Assembly: GCF_033947565.1 (NCBI RefSeq)
Contig: NZ_JARPVX010000097.1
Span: 1-12,350 of the forward strand
DNA from: Lichenihabitans sp033947565
GTDB taxonomy: Bacteria; Pseudomonadota; Alphaproteobacteria; Rhizobiales; Beijerinckiaceae
Length of the DNA: 12,350 bases
Direction of reading: 5' to 3'
The notes below the pieces were generated by a model, which was given only the letters and a program-made list of their open reading frames with translations, made no database searches and was not told where the DNA came from. How positions within the stretch are numbered: position 1 is the first letter of the stretch; each line of letters begins with the position of its first letter. Of this stretch, positions 6,597-12,350 are shown piece by piece. A program made the position numbers and the translations under genes.

Positions 6597-8092
6597 CAGG
6601 CGGCTTCCTTCGCGACCTCTGCCGCGATCTCGTGTTCGGTTGCCCGGTCGCCTGCGAGCGTCGCCGTGATGCGCCCGCCCGCCATCACCAGAATGCGGTC
6701 GCTAATCGCGAGCGCCTCGCCGATGTCGTCGGTCACCACCAGCACGGCCGTACCATTTGCCCGTAGGCCGACTAGCAGCTCGTGAATGTCGCGTTTCGAA
6801 CCCACATCGACGCCGACGGTCGGGCTGTTCAGGATGATGAGCTTGGGGTTCCGCTCCATCCAGCGGGCCAGCACCACGCGCTGCTGGTTGCCGCCCGAGA
6901 GCTGCACCACCGGCGCCGCGACGTTCTGCAGCCGAATGCGTAGCCGCTCGACCGCGGCTTTGGCGCGGCGCGCCCCGGCAGCGACGTCGAGCCAGCCCCC
7001 ACGCGTGTCGCGGTCGAGACTCGAGACCGTGATGTTGTCGCGGATCGGCTGGTCGAGGAACAAGCCTTCGGAGAGCCGATCTTCCGGCACATAGGCGATG
7101 CCGGCCGCCATGGCATCGCGCACGGAGCCGAAGCTGCGTGGCTGGCCCGCGACCCGGAGCGTGCCGCCGTCGGGTCGCGTTTCGCCGAACAGCGTGAGGG
7201 CCAGTTCGGTGCGTCCCGATCCCAGCAGGCCCACGATCGACACGATCTCGCCTGCGTGGAGGTCGAGGTCGACGTCGCGGTACTCGCCGATGCGGGTAAG
7301 CCCGCGCGCAGACAGAAAAGGCTCTCCGACAGCTGTCTCGTCGCGGGCCAAGCGCTGGCTCGAAACGTCGCGGCCTGTCATGGCGGTAACGAGGGCCGCG
7401 GGGGTGAAATCGGAGGCGGAGCCTGCAGCCGCGACACGGCCATCCCGAATCACCGTGACGGTGTCGCAGACTGTGAAGACCTCCTCGATCTTGTGGCTGA
7501 CGAAAATGAACGATACGCCCTCGCGCTTCAATCCCGCGACGAGGCGCAGCAGGTTGTCGACCTCGTGTCGGGTCAGGGCCGTGGTGGGTTCGTCCATGAC
7601 CACAATGCGCGCGTCATTGGCGAGGGCGCGGGCGATGGCGACCAACTGCTTCGCCGCTACAGGGAGCGTTTCGACCGGCTCGTCGAGGTCGAGGCTCACG
7701 CCCATACGCTCGAGCGTGGCGGCGGCAAGCCGGCGCCGCTCGCCCCGGTGCACGAGGCGATGGCGGTGGGCGGTCGCGCGCAAGAAGGTGACGTTCTCCA
7801 CGACCGTCAGGTTGGGGAACAGCGAAAAGTCTTGGTAGATGACCGACAGGCCCGCCGCGATCACGGCGGCGGGGTCGGTGCCTGCAACGGGCTGGCCGAA
7901 GAGCCGGACCGTTCCAGCATTTGCGGCCACGACGCCCGACAGAATCTTGATCAGCGTCGACTTGCCCGACCCGTTCTCGCCCGCGAGGCAGCGCACCTCG
8001 CCGGAGCCGAGCTCGAAATCAACGTCCTGCAACACGCGCGCGGGCCCGTAGGACTTGTGGATGCCACGCATGGCGAGAACAGGATCAGGCAA
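6596..8092 (-). CDS. Sugar ABC transporter ATP-binding protein (RbsA/MglA type, two NBDs)
   Basis: This 498-residue protein has two fused nucleotide-binding domains and energises sugar import. NBD1 has an intact Walker A GENGSGKS (38-45), Q-loop Gln87, Walker B VVMDEP (164-169) and H-loop His200, but its signature is degenerate (LPVAAKQ, 143-149). NBD2 has a perfect signature LSGGNQQ (398-404). Its Walker A lysine is Arg294 (GLLGSGRT), its Walker B is IILNSP with Asn422-Ser423 in place of Asp-Glu, and the H-loop reads VVTDD. One composite ATP site is therefore intact and the other should be dead. The start is uncertain: TTG at 8092 keeps the usual residues before the first strand, while ATG at 8071 would be seven residues shorter; neither has a clear ribosome site. 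The gene follows the binding-protein gene by 75 bases that contain a strong hairpin. Confidence 0.94.
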   Translation of the reverse strand: MPDPVLAMRGIHKSYGPARVLQDVDFELGSGEVRCLAGENGSGKSTLIKILSGVVAANAGTVRLFGQPVAGTDPAAVIAAGLSVIYQDFSLFPNLTVVENVTFLRATAHRHRLVHRGERRRLAAATLERMGVSLDLDEPVETLPVAAKQLVAIARALANDARIVVMDEPTTALTRHEVDNLLRLVAGLKREGVSFIFVSHKIEEVFTVCDTVTVIRDGRVAAAGSASDFTPAALVTAMTGRDVSSQRLARDETAVGEPFLSARGLTRIGEYRDVDLDLHAGEIVSIVGLLGSGRTELALTLFGETRPDGGTLRVAGQPRSFGSVRDAMAAGIAYVPEDRLSEGLFLDQPIRDNITVSSLDRDTRGGWLDVAAGARRAKAAVERLRIRLQNVAAPVVQLSGGNQQRVVLARWMERNPKLIILNSPTVGVDVGSKRDIHELLVGLRANGTAVLVVTDDIGEALAISDRILVMAGGRITATLAGDRATEHEIAAEVAKEAA

Positions 8093-8130
8093 CAGGAAGC
8101 AATCGGAAGGCCGTTAAGCTGGGGAAAACC

Positions 8131-8156
8131 GGCCGCGCCCCTGTGGGGACGTGGCC
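8131..8156 (-). promoter_or_regulatory. Intercistronic hairpin between binding-protein and ATPase genes
   Basis: On the + strand GGCCGCGCCCC (8131-8141) pairs with GGGGACGTGGCC (8145-8156) around a TGT loop. This gives an 11-bp stem with one bulged A and one G-T wobble. In the minus-strand transcript it lies 11 bases after the binding-protein stop and is followed by GGTTTTCCCC. The T-run is short, so partial termination or protection of the upstream mRNA from 3' decay is more likely than full termination. Such hairpins commonly raise binding-protein levels above those of the membrane subunits. Confidence 0.6.
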
Positions 8157-8167
8157 GCCTTGGTGGA

Positions 8168-9160
8168 TCAAAAGTTGAAGGTCGAAAGGTTGTCCTTGGT
8201 GCAATCGACCCAGGCCTGGCCCGTGATGACGTGGCCCTTCAGGCTCACCTTCTCGTAGCCCTCCTGGCCGAGATTCATGCCGTCCTCGACCTTCTTGCCG
8301 TCGAGCGCCATCACGGCGACTTTGTCCACCACATAGGCCGCCTTGGCGGGATCCCAGAACGAGATGGCCTTGATGGTGCCGCTCGAGATATAGGGGCCGG
8401 CGATCGACGGCAGGCTGGTGCCGACGACGTTCACCTGGGTGCCCAGGCCCGCATCCTCGACCGCAAGCGCGGCGCCGGCGACGTCGGTCGATGCGCTGCC
8501 CTGGATGCCCTTGAGGTTCGGGTGGGCCTGCAGGAGCTCCTTGGTCTTAGCGTAGGCGACCTGCTGATCCTCGAGGCTTTCCTGCTTGTCGGCCACGAGG
8601 GTCATCTTGGGATATTTCTCCTTCTGGCGCGCGATCGCGGCATCGACCCACTGATTGTGTGTCTTGGCCGTCAGGTGGCCCACGAAGACCGCATATTCGC
8701 CTTCCTCGCCCATGGCCTTGGCGAGGTTGTCCATCAGGTGCGCTCCGAAGGCCGAGTTGTCGAAGGCTTCGACGTCATAGGTGACGTTGGCGAGGTTCGA
8801 GCCCTCGTGGCCCACGACCACGATCTTGGCATCAAGCGCCTTCTTGAGTACCGGCTCCATCGACTCGGGCGAGTTCGGCACCACCGTGATGGCATCGACC
8901 TTCTTGGCGATCAGGTCCTGGACGATCTGGTTCTGCAGTGCCGCGTCGGCAGAGGCCGGCCCGACCTGGGTCGCGTTCTGCCCGGTGTCCTTGGCGAACA
9001 TCTGCACGCCCTGGTCCATGCGGTTGAACCAAGCGACGCCGGCGATCTTCACCACCGTGGTGATATTGTACTTCTTGGACTGCGCCTGGCTCACGGCCGC
9101 GCCGCCGCCCAAAAGCGCCAGTGCCAGGCCGGCTGCGACGGCTTTATGCTTCAACGTCAC
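8168..9160 (-). CDS. Periplasmic sugar-binding protein of the ABC transporter (RbsB/LsrB/RhaS-like)
   Basis: This is the solute receptor of the importer, 330 residues as a precursor. The N-terminus is a classical Sec signal: KHK, then a hydrophobic stretch (residues 7-23), with likely cleavage after SQA26. The mature part is a two-lobed type-I periplasmic binding protein, with KIAGVAWFNRMDQG (38-51) at the first strand-helix, an AITVVPNSPES hinge-lobe segment (90-100) and VVVGHEG (115-121). The general look is of the LsrB/RhaS branch rather than ribose RbsB, and automatic annotation as 'autoinducer-2 binding' would be unreliable. The GTG at 9160 is preceded by GGAGGG about seven bases upstream, and it puts the signal peptide at the true N-terminus; the open frame continues to 9253 without meaning. 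It lies second in the operon, between permease and ATPase genes. Confidence 0.94.
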   Translation of the reverse strand: MTLKHKAVAAGLALALLGGGAAVSQAQSKKYNITTVVKIAGVAWFNRMDQGVQMFAKDTGQNATQVGPASADAALQNQIVQDLIAKKVDAITVVPNSPESMEPVLKKALDAKIVVVGHEGSNLANVTYDVEAFDNSAFGAHLMDNLAKAMGEEGEYAVFVGHLTAKTHNQWVDAAIARQKEKYPKMTLVADKQESLEDQQVAYAKTKELLQAHPNLKGIQGSASTDVAGAALAVEDAGLGTQVNVVGTSLPSIAGPYISSGTIKAISFWDPAKAAYVVDKVAVMALDGKKVEDGMNLGQEGYEKVSLKGHVITGQAWVDCTKDNLSTFNF

Positions 9161-9283
9161 GGTGATCCCTCCGAAATGCCCCGCTCTTCTGGCGAGTTGC
9201 GATGATTGCGCTGTCAGGCGGCGCTGCTGGATTTGTAGCGGCCAACTCTCCACCCGTAAACGGCCGTTCGGCCCTTGGCCGGA
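9161..9283 (-). other. Intergenic spacer with GC-rich hairpin between first permease and binding-protein genes
   Basis: Directly after the permease stop, the minus-strand transcript can form CGGCC-AAG-GGCCG (9269-9281), extended by a G-T and an A-T pair to 9267-9283. An overlapping alternative is the 10-base palindrome AACGGCCGTT (9259-9268). There is no T-run. This 123-base gap is the longest inside the operon; a separate promoter for the binding-protein gene is possible, but I cannot point to one. Confidence 0.4.
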
Positions 9284-10252
9284 TTATGCAGCCTTGCGGG
9301 ACAGCCAGGTCGTGAGACGCACCTGTCCGGCCAGCACGCGCAACGACATGACGATGATGAGCAGCAGGCCGAAGAACAGGTCGCGCAGGAAAGCGCTGAA
9401 CGACAGGAAATTCAGCCCGCTCGAGATGAACTGGAGCAGCAGCACCGCGAGCACGATTCCACCGACCGTTCCCGCACCGCCTGCCGGGTTGACGCCGGCC
9501 AGGATATTGATGAGCACCACCAGCAGCACGTAGGAGGTGCCGTAATCGGCGTAGGCCGAGTTGGCGTGGCCAAGGATGAGCAGCCCCGCCAGGGCCGAGA
9601 CGATGCCGCTCGCGACATAGATCGTCATGATGAGGCGTCGCTCGGGAATCCCAGCGAACCGTGCCGCGACCGGGTTCGCGCCGTAGAGCCGGGCCTGCAC
9701 GCCGGCGGGCGAATAGCGCAGCAGCAAGCCCATGGAGATCAAAACGGCAACAAAGACGATGAGGGGCACCGGCACGCCCCCCGGTGCCGCGTTAAGCGTG
9801 GTCGCATACCAGTCGGGCAGGCCTGTGACGGCGGGGCCACCCGTGATCACGATGCCGAGCCCGCCGATGCCCTGCATGGTGCCGAGCGTCGCCAGGATGG
9901 CCGGCAGCCGCAGGGTGCCGATCAGCACGCCATTGAGCAGGCCGCAGCCGATGCCGACGCAAAGTGCCAACGGCACCGCCAAACCCTCATGGCCGCTTTT
10001 CAAGAGCAGCGCCGCCACGATGGAGGACAGGTTGGCGATGCTGACCACCGACAGATCGATGCCGCCCGATAACATCGTGGGCAGGATCGCCAGGGCCAAC
10101 AGGCCGAATTCGGGGAATTGGAAGGCCATGGAGCTCAGGCTCCCGCCCGACACGAAGCCCGGATTGGCGATGCCTATCCCGGCGAACACCAGCACCGTCA
10201 GCCCAAGCAAGGCCGCGAGGTAGGACCGCGTGCTGTCTTCCCGTTGCGCCAA
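9284..10252 (-). CDS. Sugar ABC transporter permease (RbsC type), first gene of operon
   Basis: This inner-membrane permease has 322 residues with the TTG start at 10252. That start is supported by GAGGAGG six bases upstream and by placing a short charged tail (AQREDSTRS) before the first membrane helix. The frame is open back to 10477, but that part is hydrophilic and does not look like protein of this family. Family marks are MLSGGIDLSVV (residues 60-70) and the coupling loop GANPVAARFAGI (191-202). It pairs with the second permease encoded downstream of the ATPase gene. The order permease, binding protein, ATPase, permease differs from the common rbsACB-type layouts. As promoter-proximal gene it lies 197 bases from the divergent dehydrogenase gene, so both are probably controlled from that gap. 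Confidence 0.93.
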   Translation of the reverse strand: MAQREDSTRSYLAALLGLTVLVFAGIGIANPGFVSGGSLSSMAFQFPEFGLLALAILPTMLSGGIDLSVVSIANLSSIVAALLLKSGHEGLAVPLALCVGIGCGLLNGVLIGTLRLPAILATLGTMQGIGGLGIVITGGPAVTGLPDWYATTLNAAPGGVPVPLIVFVAVLISMGLLLRYSPAGVQARLYGANPVAARFAGIPERRLIMTIYVASGIVSALAGLLILGHANSAYADYGTSYVLLVVLINILAGVNPAGGAGTVGGIVLAVLLLQFISSGLNFLSFSAFLRDLFFGLLLIIVMSLRVLAGQVRLTTWLSRKAA

Positions 10253-10449
10253 AACCAGCCTCCTCGAACCCTTGATATAGGGTTTGTTTGGGCTGTCATT
10301 CTTGGCTGACAATCGCACAGGACGCCAGCGATGCCCGCAAACGAGCCGGGAACGCAACCAGTCCGATGGTTCCGGGTCTGATACTTCACCGATCGGCGAT
10401 GTCTTCGAACCAGCCGACCATCCCTGAAGCTCATGCACGGAGACCCTCG
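10253..10449. promoter_or_regulatory. Divergent promoter region
   Basis: This 197-base gap lies between the start of the minus-strand operon and the + strand dehydrogenase, and should hold promoters for both. An inverted repeat TGTCA-N8-TGACA lies at 10294-10311, and a smaller near-palindrome CCCTTGATATAGGG at 10270-10283. The latter could overlap a -10 element for the minus-strand operon (TATATC, read 10279 to 10274). No good -35 box accompanies it. No regulator gene lies in the window to which these sites could be assigned. Confidence 0.4.
10294..10311. promoter_or_regulatory. Inverted repeat TGTCA-N8-TGACA, operator candidate
   Basis: Five-base arms with an eight-base spacer lie 42-59 bases upstream of the permease start and 139 bases or more upstream of the dehydrogenase start. 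Centre-to-centre spacing is about one helical turn, as expected for a dimeric repressor or activator. Short arms make chance occurrence quite possible. Confidence 0.3.
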
Positions 10450-11194
10450 ATGTCCGATCAAGCCCCTCAGCCAACATTGTCCGGCAAGCTCGCGGTAATC
10501 ACCGGTGGCGCGCGCGGCATCGGGGCGGGGTGCGCGTCCCACCTCGCCGCTGCCGGAGCCCGTGTGGTGCTCCTGGACCGCGCACCCGCCGACGACATGC
10601 CGTCGCACCAGCATTTCGCCCGCTGCGACGTCGCCGACGAGGACGCCGTCGTGACGGCCTTCGCCTGGATCGCGCAGGCGCTCGGGCCTGTCGATATCCT
10701 GATCAACGGCGCCGGGCTCGCGGTGCGCGCTCCCGCCCTCGAGATGCGGGCTGCCGATTTCGCCCATGTGGTCGGGGTCAACCTCACGGGCGCCTTTTTG
10801 TGTGCCCGCGAGGCGGCGCGCCAAATGCGCGAACGCGGCGGCACGATCGTCAGCATCGCTTCCGTCATGGGATTCTCGGGCGGGCTGTTCCCCAACGCCG
10901 CCTATCAGGCCAGCAAGGGGGGGGCTGGTGAACCTCACGCGCGCGCTGGCGGTGGAATGGGCCCCGCTCGGCATCCGGGTGAACGCGGTGGCGCCGACCT
11001 ATGTCGAGACGGACCTGACGCGCGGCCTGCTGGCCGACCCGGTCGCCACCGGGCGCGTCATCGACGCCACGCCGATGCGCCGCTTCGCCACCGTGGACGA
11101 AGTGGCCGATGCCGTATTGTTCTTGGCCGGTCCCGGGTCTGGCATGACAACCGGACATACCTTGCCGGTCGACGGCGGCTTCCTGGCGGTTTGA
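10450..11194 (+). pseudogene. SDR-family NAD(P)-dependent oxidoreductase, broken by a one-base frameshift
   Basis: A classical short-chain dehydrogenase would act on a sugar, polyol or sugar-acid hydroxyl. The ATG at 10450 has GGAG seven bases upstream (10439-10442). Frame one carries the cofactor motif TGGARGIG (residues 18-25), INGAG (85-89, for the usual NNAG), Asn111, Ser138, and the catalytic Tyr152-Lys156 in YQASK. Immediately afterwards a run of eight Gs (10917-10924) contains one G too many. Frame +1 then continues with the rest of the family, GLVNLTRALAVEW, NAVAPTYVETDL and the C-terminal GHTLPVDGGF, to the stop at 11192-11194. Without the extra G the protein would have 247 residues, normal for the family. 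Everything else is intact, so this is either a sequencing error, a very recent mutation or a slippage-controlled gene. The unshifted frame runs on to 11448 with a nonsense tail. Confidence 0.88.
10917..10924 (+). repeat. Eight-G homopolymer causing the dehydrogenase frameshift
   Basis: The run follows the catalytic lysine codon AAG, whose G is the first of the eight. Seven Gs would keep the family reading frame, so eight shift it. Homopolymers of this length are prone to polymerase slippage and to base-calling error. Confidence 0.8.
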
Positions 11195-11203
11195 AGCCAG
11201 GCG

Positions 11204-12238
11204 TTAGAAGACCTCCGGCGTCACGAGGCTCCCACCGGCCGCAGCCGAGCGGTAGGACGCCTCGACCAAAGCAAACGTTTTCAAGTTGTCGCGTCCCGAC
11301 GTCGCCGGCTCCGCGCCACCATCGAGGCAATCGAGCCAATGGCGCTGGGTTGCGACCACGCTGTCCTGGATCAAGACCCATTGCGGGCTCATCCAGGCGG
11401 ACGCGTGCGGCGCCACCACCTCACGGGTCGTACCCTCCGGGGTTGTGACAGTGAGGTGGAACTCGCGGTCGAGCCGGATCGAGCCTTGCCGCCCGTCGAC
11501 GTGGAGAAGCGTCTGCGGGAACGGGTCGGGCGTCTGACGGCTAGCGTAGGTGACGTCTACGATGCTGGTCGCGCCACCGCGATGGCCAAGCATCACGGTG
11601 GCCATGTCCTCGCCCTTGATGCCCGGGCGGACGGACTGGCTGCGGCACGCCACCGTCTCGGCTTCGCCCATGAAGACGCGGGCGATGTCGAGCACGTGGA
11701 TGGCGAGATCGAGCAGGACAAAACGCTCCACCTCCGCGAGATAGGGCTGGCCGGCGTAGATGTCATAGCCGGTACGGAACGAGAACTGGCCCCAAACGGC
11801 CTCGCCGATCACCCCCGAGCGCAGCACGTCTGCGGCTCGACTCAGAGGCGCCTGGAAGCGGAAGTTCTCATGCACCATCAGCGGGCGCCCGGCCCGATCC
11901 ATCGTGGCCACAAGGGCGGAGGCGTCCGCCCAATCCGGCGCGAGCGGCTTCTGCACCACGGTCGCGACGCCGCGGCGCGCGCAGGCCTCAACAAGCGCGC
12001 GATGCGAGGGCGCCGTTGTGACGATGTCGACGAAATCGAGCGTCTCGCGCGCCAGCAACTCCTCGATGTTGGTGTACACGTTGGGAATTCCGAACGCGTC
12101 CGCTGCGGCCTGGGCCTTGCCGCCGTCGATGTCGCACACTGCCCGGATCGCACAGCGCTCCTTCAACTCGCCCCAGCCATGAAGGTGGTTGTGGGCGAAG
12201 AAGCCGCAGCCGACGATGGCACCATTCCAGGACGTCAT
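11204..12238 (-). CDS. Gfo/Idh/MocA-family oxidoreductase
   Basis: This 344-residue NAD(P)-dependent dehydrogenase has an N-terminal Rossmann fold with GCGFFA (residues 10-15) in IVGCGFFAHNH and acidic Asp36 in AVCDID, suggesting NAD preference. The family's EKP motif appears as Gln96-Lys97-Pro98 (VVQKPLAP), keeping the catalytic lysine. The C-terminal substrate domain carries LLDLAIHVLDIAR with Asp177 and His181, the usual proton-relay pair. MVHENFRFQAP (121-131) and FRTGYDIYAGQPYL (154-167) mark a subgroup I associate loosely with D-apiose dehydrogenase-like proteins; that memory is not proof. GGAGG lies four bases before the ATG at 12238. It converges with the broken SDR gene, leaving nine bases between stops. 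Sugar or inositol oxidation to a lactone or keto-sugar is expected for the family. Confidence 0.92.
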   Translation of the reverse strand: MTSWNGAIVGCGFFAHNHLHGWGELKERCAIRAVCDIDGGKAQAAADAFGIPNVYTNIEELLARETLDFVDIVTTAPSHRALVEACARRGVATVVQKPLAPDWADASALVATMDRAGRPLMVHENFRFQAPLSRAADVLRSGVIGEAVWGQFSFRTGYDIYAGQPYLAEVERFVLLDLAIHVLDIARVFMGEAETVACRSQSVRPGIKGEDMATVMLGHRGGATSIVDVTYASRQTPDPFPQTLLHVDGRQGSIRLDREFHLTVTTPEGTTREVVAPHASAWMSPQWVLIQDSVVATQRHWLDCLDGGAEPATSGRDNLKTFALVEASYRSAAAGGSLVTPEVF

Positions 12239-12350
12239 TGTTCCTCCTTGGATCGGACGGATCGCGCCGCTATCTCGTACTGTACCTCGACGGGTTAGGC
12301 CGTGTGGACGGAATGTGCGTAGTTCAGAGACAGTGGATTCCCACGGAGCC
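12239..12350 (-). promoter_or_regulatory. Upstream region of the Gfo/Idh/MocA gene, cut by window edge
   Basis: This region contains the ribosome site AAGGAGGAACA just before the ATG, read on the minus strand. GTACTGTAC (12278-12286) is a small odd palindrome that could be an operator but may be chance. I see no clear promoter and no further gene before the window ends. Confidence 0.35.

Noticed and set aside
8168..9160. Autoinducer-2 uptake (Lsr) system
   Set aside because: The binding protein has some LsrB-like look, but there is no LsrF, LsrG or LsrR, and the kinase is linked to M42 and BtpA genes. Sugar uptake is the safer reading.
7256..9205. 649-codon open frame on the + strand
   Set aside because: It lies antisense to the ATPase and binding-protein genes, which have full family motifs. 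The translation is rich in His, Arg, Gly and Asp without any domain, typical of a GC-rich shadow frame.
10253..10477. Upstream extension of the first permease to 10477
   Set aside because: The added residues are hydrophilic and unlike permease N-termini, and they overlap the divergent gene's start. GAGGAGG sits at the right distance from TTG 10252.
1..12350. tRNA, rRNA, CRISPR arrays, riboswitches
   Set aside because: No cloverleaf-like gaps, no regularly spaced direct repeats and no known riboswitch core were seen. The intergenic gaps are short and accounted for above.

Overview
The window is GC-rich with strong G/C preference at third codon positions. Its gene content is that of an accessory carbohydrate-catabolism locus of a free-living or plant-associated Gram-negative bacterium. 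A GC-rich alphaproteobacterium (Hyphomicrobiales-like) is my best guess from codon use, the RbsC/RbsA/RbsB-type ABC system and the gene mix. No rRNA or other phylogenetic marker is present, so this is inference.

Layout: (1) Bases 1-305 carry no convincing gene; the first ~48 bases look like the end of an insertion sequence. (2) On the + strand, 306-1903 encode a two-gene kinase of the dihydroxyacetone kinase family (DhaK then DhaL), with no DhaM in view. (3) A convergent gap (1904-2062) holds a nested inverted repeat. (4) From 10252 down to 2063 the minus strand carries a seven-gene unit, read in this order: ABC permease, periplasmic sugar-binding protein, two-domain ABC ATPase, second ABC permease, BtpA/SgcQ-family TIM-barrel protein, M42-family metallohydrolase (SgcX-like), FGGY carbohydrate kinase. 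Spacings after the first genes are short (25, 20 and 4 bases, with one 1-base overlap), so it is very probably one operon. (5) Divergent from it is a + strand short-chain dehydrogenase (10450-11194), broken by one extra G in an eight-G run directly after its catalytic YxxxK. (6) Convergent with that gene, nine bases away, is a minus strand Gfo/Idh/MocA oxidoreductase (11204-12238).

How the genes may work together: the binding protein, two different permeases and the ATPase import a sugar or sugar derivative. The two NAD(P)-dependent oxidoreductase families, the FGGY kinase, the hydrolase and the BtpA-like barrel are candidates for oxidation, deprotection, phosphorylation and further conversion. 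The DhaKL pair would phosphorylate a short ketose such as dihydroxyacetone or erythrulose. The substrate cannot be read from sequence. No transcription regulator lies in the window.

The most interesting feature is the SgcX-SgcQ-like pair (M42 hydrolase plus BtpA family). The same two families occur together in the uncharacterised E. coli sgc operon. Here they sit in an ABC-transporter and FGGY-kinase operon instead of a PTS operon, beside a DhaKL kinase. This looks like a non-PTS version of an undefined sugar pathway.
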